The translations under genes and the position numbers were made by a program. Below are positions 62,694 through 64,000 of a stretch of DNA of 64,000 bases, piece by piece. The notes under the pieces were generated by a model. That model searched no databases, was not told the origin of the DNA, and saw only the letters and a list, made by a program, of their open reading frames with translations. Source of the DNA: Siderastrea siderea (taxonomy: Eukaryota > Cnidaria > Anthozoa > Scleractinia > Rhizangiidae); the NCBI GenBank assembly GCA_964030785.1, contig OZ034970.1:38119901-38183900 (forward strand), given 5' to 3'. The first letter of the stretch is position 1; every line of letters starts with the position of its first letter.

Positions 62694-63173
62694 ATGGAAC
62701 TTGGGAGGATTATTATCGTTTAAAAAAAACTGAAATTTGAAAATAAACCTCTTTCCAACATTGACCTTAGAAAATGGTGCAACTTTTTACAAATTCCAAT
62801 AAAAGGTATTTTTAGCAGAAACGAAACAAAACCTTTGTTTCATTCCCCATGCATTATCAACTTGGATGATTTCGGAAGTTTGGGAACTCACTGGGTATGT
62901 TGTTGGCCAAAAGGAAAAGGTCTTTATGAGTATTTCGATTCATTTGGGCTTCCACCACCTTTGGAATGGGAAAAAGAAATGTCAATGCATGGGATGACAC
63001 ATTTTTTCAGAAATGATAACCAAATTCAATGGGAACAAAGTGTGAGATGTGGTTACTACTGCCTTCTCTTTTTAAACGAAAGAAATAAAGGAACAAGTTT
63101 TGCTGACATTTTGAAAATGTTCTCCAACGATTTACTTCAAAATGGAAAAATAGTGAAAAATTATTTTTCTTAA
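62694..63173 (+). pseudogene. PRO: Adenain-type cysteine protease, 5' end broken
   Basis: The conserved body is open from 62724 to 63173 (about 150 codons): NKPLSNIDLRKWCNFLQI, GTHWVCCW with the catalytic His, YEYFDSFG with the acidic residue, and QWEQSVRCGYYCLLFL with the oxyanion Gln and nucleophile Cys. ATG 62694 is in frame but is followed by TAA at 62721-62723, at the edge of an 8-A run. No other ATG precedes the conserved N-terminal block. So the catalytic domain is intact but its start is not. The family matures capsid proteins. The run of A makes an indel or assembly error plausible. Confidence 0.85.
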
Positions 63174-63187
63174 AATATACAATAGAA

Positions 63188-64000
63188 ATGTACTGTGTGA
63201 AAGAAGAGCGGAACACCCCCAATGTGAAGGGGACCGAAAAAGTTGTAATCACAAAGAACAATCGAAAACTCTTGAAAGCAAAATGCGCAAGTTGTGGAAA
63301 AATGAAATCAAGTTTCTTGCCGGGAAACTAGGTGAGCCCTCCCTTGCGGAGGGCAGTGGAATATTCGGTGACGTTGCTATGGCAGTCGGTGATCTTGCAA
63401 TTACAAAAGGAATCCCATATCTTGCGAAAAAAAGTGTTGAAGCTGGAAGATATTACGCTTCTGAAGCAATGAGAGACCCTAAATTGCAAAAGAAAGCAAT
63501 AAATTACACTCTTGACAAAGCCCGCCCAGTTATTCAAAAAGTTGGAAGTGAAATGTTTGATCAACTTTCAACTAAAGTTCGACCAAACCAACGTTACAAA
63601 ACTGACAGACCTGATTTGGATGGAGCTGGGTTTGATATACATGCAGCAATTGGAAAATTTCCGAAACCAAAAAAAGGTTGGACATTGCCGGGACATAATT
63701 TCACAGGGCCATATAACCCTCTTGAAAAGCAGGTGAAATACAACCCAGAAACGGGTGAAATTCTGGAAATATATCAACCACCAACAGGTGCAACAGATGC
63801 GACTGCTATGCAACACGATGTTGATTATGATGTTTGTTCCAACCGTGAAAAAAAGTATGGTGAAAATCTCAAAAAATGTAAAAACAAAGCGGATAAAAAA
63901 ATGGTGAAGTCTCTTGACGCAGTTCCTTACAAACAGATGCAGTGGGGTCATGCAGCTGCAAGAAATGCAATTAATGCTAAACAAAAGTTAGAGTTGGGTT
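63188..64000 (+). pseudogene. Zinc-ribbon plus phospholipase A2-domain protein, frame change between domains (runs off window)
   Basis: ATG 63188 opens MYCVKEERNTPNV..KCASCGKMKSSF, a DUF5679-like zinc ribbon whose first CxxC pair has lost one Cys (CVKE). The frame stops at 63331. From about 63310 the next frame is open to the end of the window: helical ITKGIPYLAKKSVEAGRYY, then LPGHNFTGPYNPLEKQV and ATAMQHDVDYDVC with the HD pair, as in parvovirus VP1-type PLA2 domains (calcium-loop-like GPYNPL, catalytic HD). In Polintons these two parts usually form one protein. PLA2 activity breaks endosomal membranes during entry in parvoviruses; the same use here is inferred. Confidence 0.75.

Noticed and set aside
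63568..63984. 138-codon minus-strand frame opposite the PLA2 domain
   Set aside because: Antisense shadow; the plus strand carries the conserved PLA2 motifs.

Overview
The window looks like nuclear DNA of a marine invertebrate, most likely an anthozoan cnidarian such as a stony coral. The evidence is AT-rich spliced DNA crowded with MITEs, hAT, Mutator-like, Crypton and LINE remnants, two animal-type genes (a mitochondrial-clan cytochrome P450 and a seven-exon glutaminyl-peptide cyclotransferase), and two integrated Polinton/Maverick (adintovirus-like) elements at the edges. The species assignment is an inference; no marker gene fixes it.

Left edge (1-7746): the right-hand ends of two Polinton-type elements appear to lie in tandem. 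The first holds protein-primed DNA polymerase B (cut by the window edge), three CRE/E-box repeats, a 13-bp tandem repeat, an AP-1/kappaB block and a terminal palindrome ending at 4942. The second starts abruptly at 4943 inside a fibre gene. It carries an inverted shaft fragment and a head fragment of that gene, small ORFs, a two-membrane-segment SLATT-like protein and a zinc-ribbon VLTF3/TFIIB-like protein, and ends at 7746 in a related palindrome.

Host segment (7747-52828): it begins with an ORF containing 18 copies of a 48-bp minisatellite in front of an HEXXH metalloenzyme-like domain. Next come a duplicated 5' fragment of a P450 gene, the intact P450, and the QPCT gene on the minus strand (18678-28245). 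QPCT introns carry a Mutator-type element with a captured RecQ-like helicase fragment and a decayed hAT element. Beyond lies a repeat-rich zone (about 28-50 kb) with a Crypton tyrosine-recombinase gene, two copies of a 1.07-kb hAT-like MITE, foldback elements, a LINE tail, LTR-like repeats and a possible tiny secreted-peptide gene. It ends in a decayed multicopy transposase-like gene (50214-52828, minus).

Right edge (52829-64000 and beyond): a second Polinton lineage starts inside that transposase-like pseudogene with a terminus (AGTAGTATAG) resembling the left-edge ones. In order it has two F-box-like paralogues, an OB-fold-like protein, 65-bp iterons, the same AP-1/kappaB block, then leftward SLATT-like protein, collagen-tailed fibre and packaging ATPase. 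A short two-way promoter follows, then rightward genes: a PPxY protein, penton, basic core protein, double-jelly-roll major capsid protein, pX-like minor capsid protein, adenain-type protease, and a zinc-ribbon/phospholipase A2 protein that runs off the window. Most genes start a few bases after a TATAATATA(C) motif. Several late genes carry single-base frame breaks (capsid, protease, zinc-ribbon/PLA2, fibre, and a GTG in place of ATG for the ATPase), so the copy is either young and decaying or has indel-type assembly errors. No integrase and no CRISPR array were seen.
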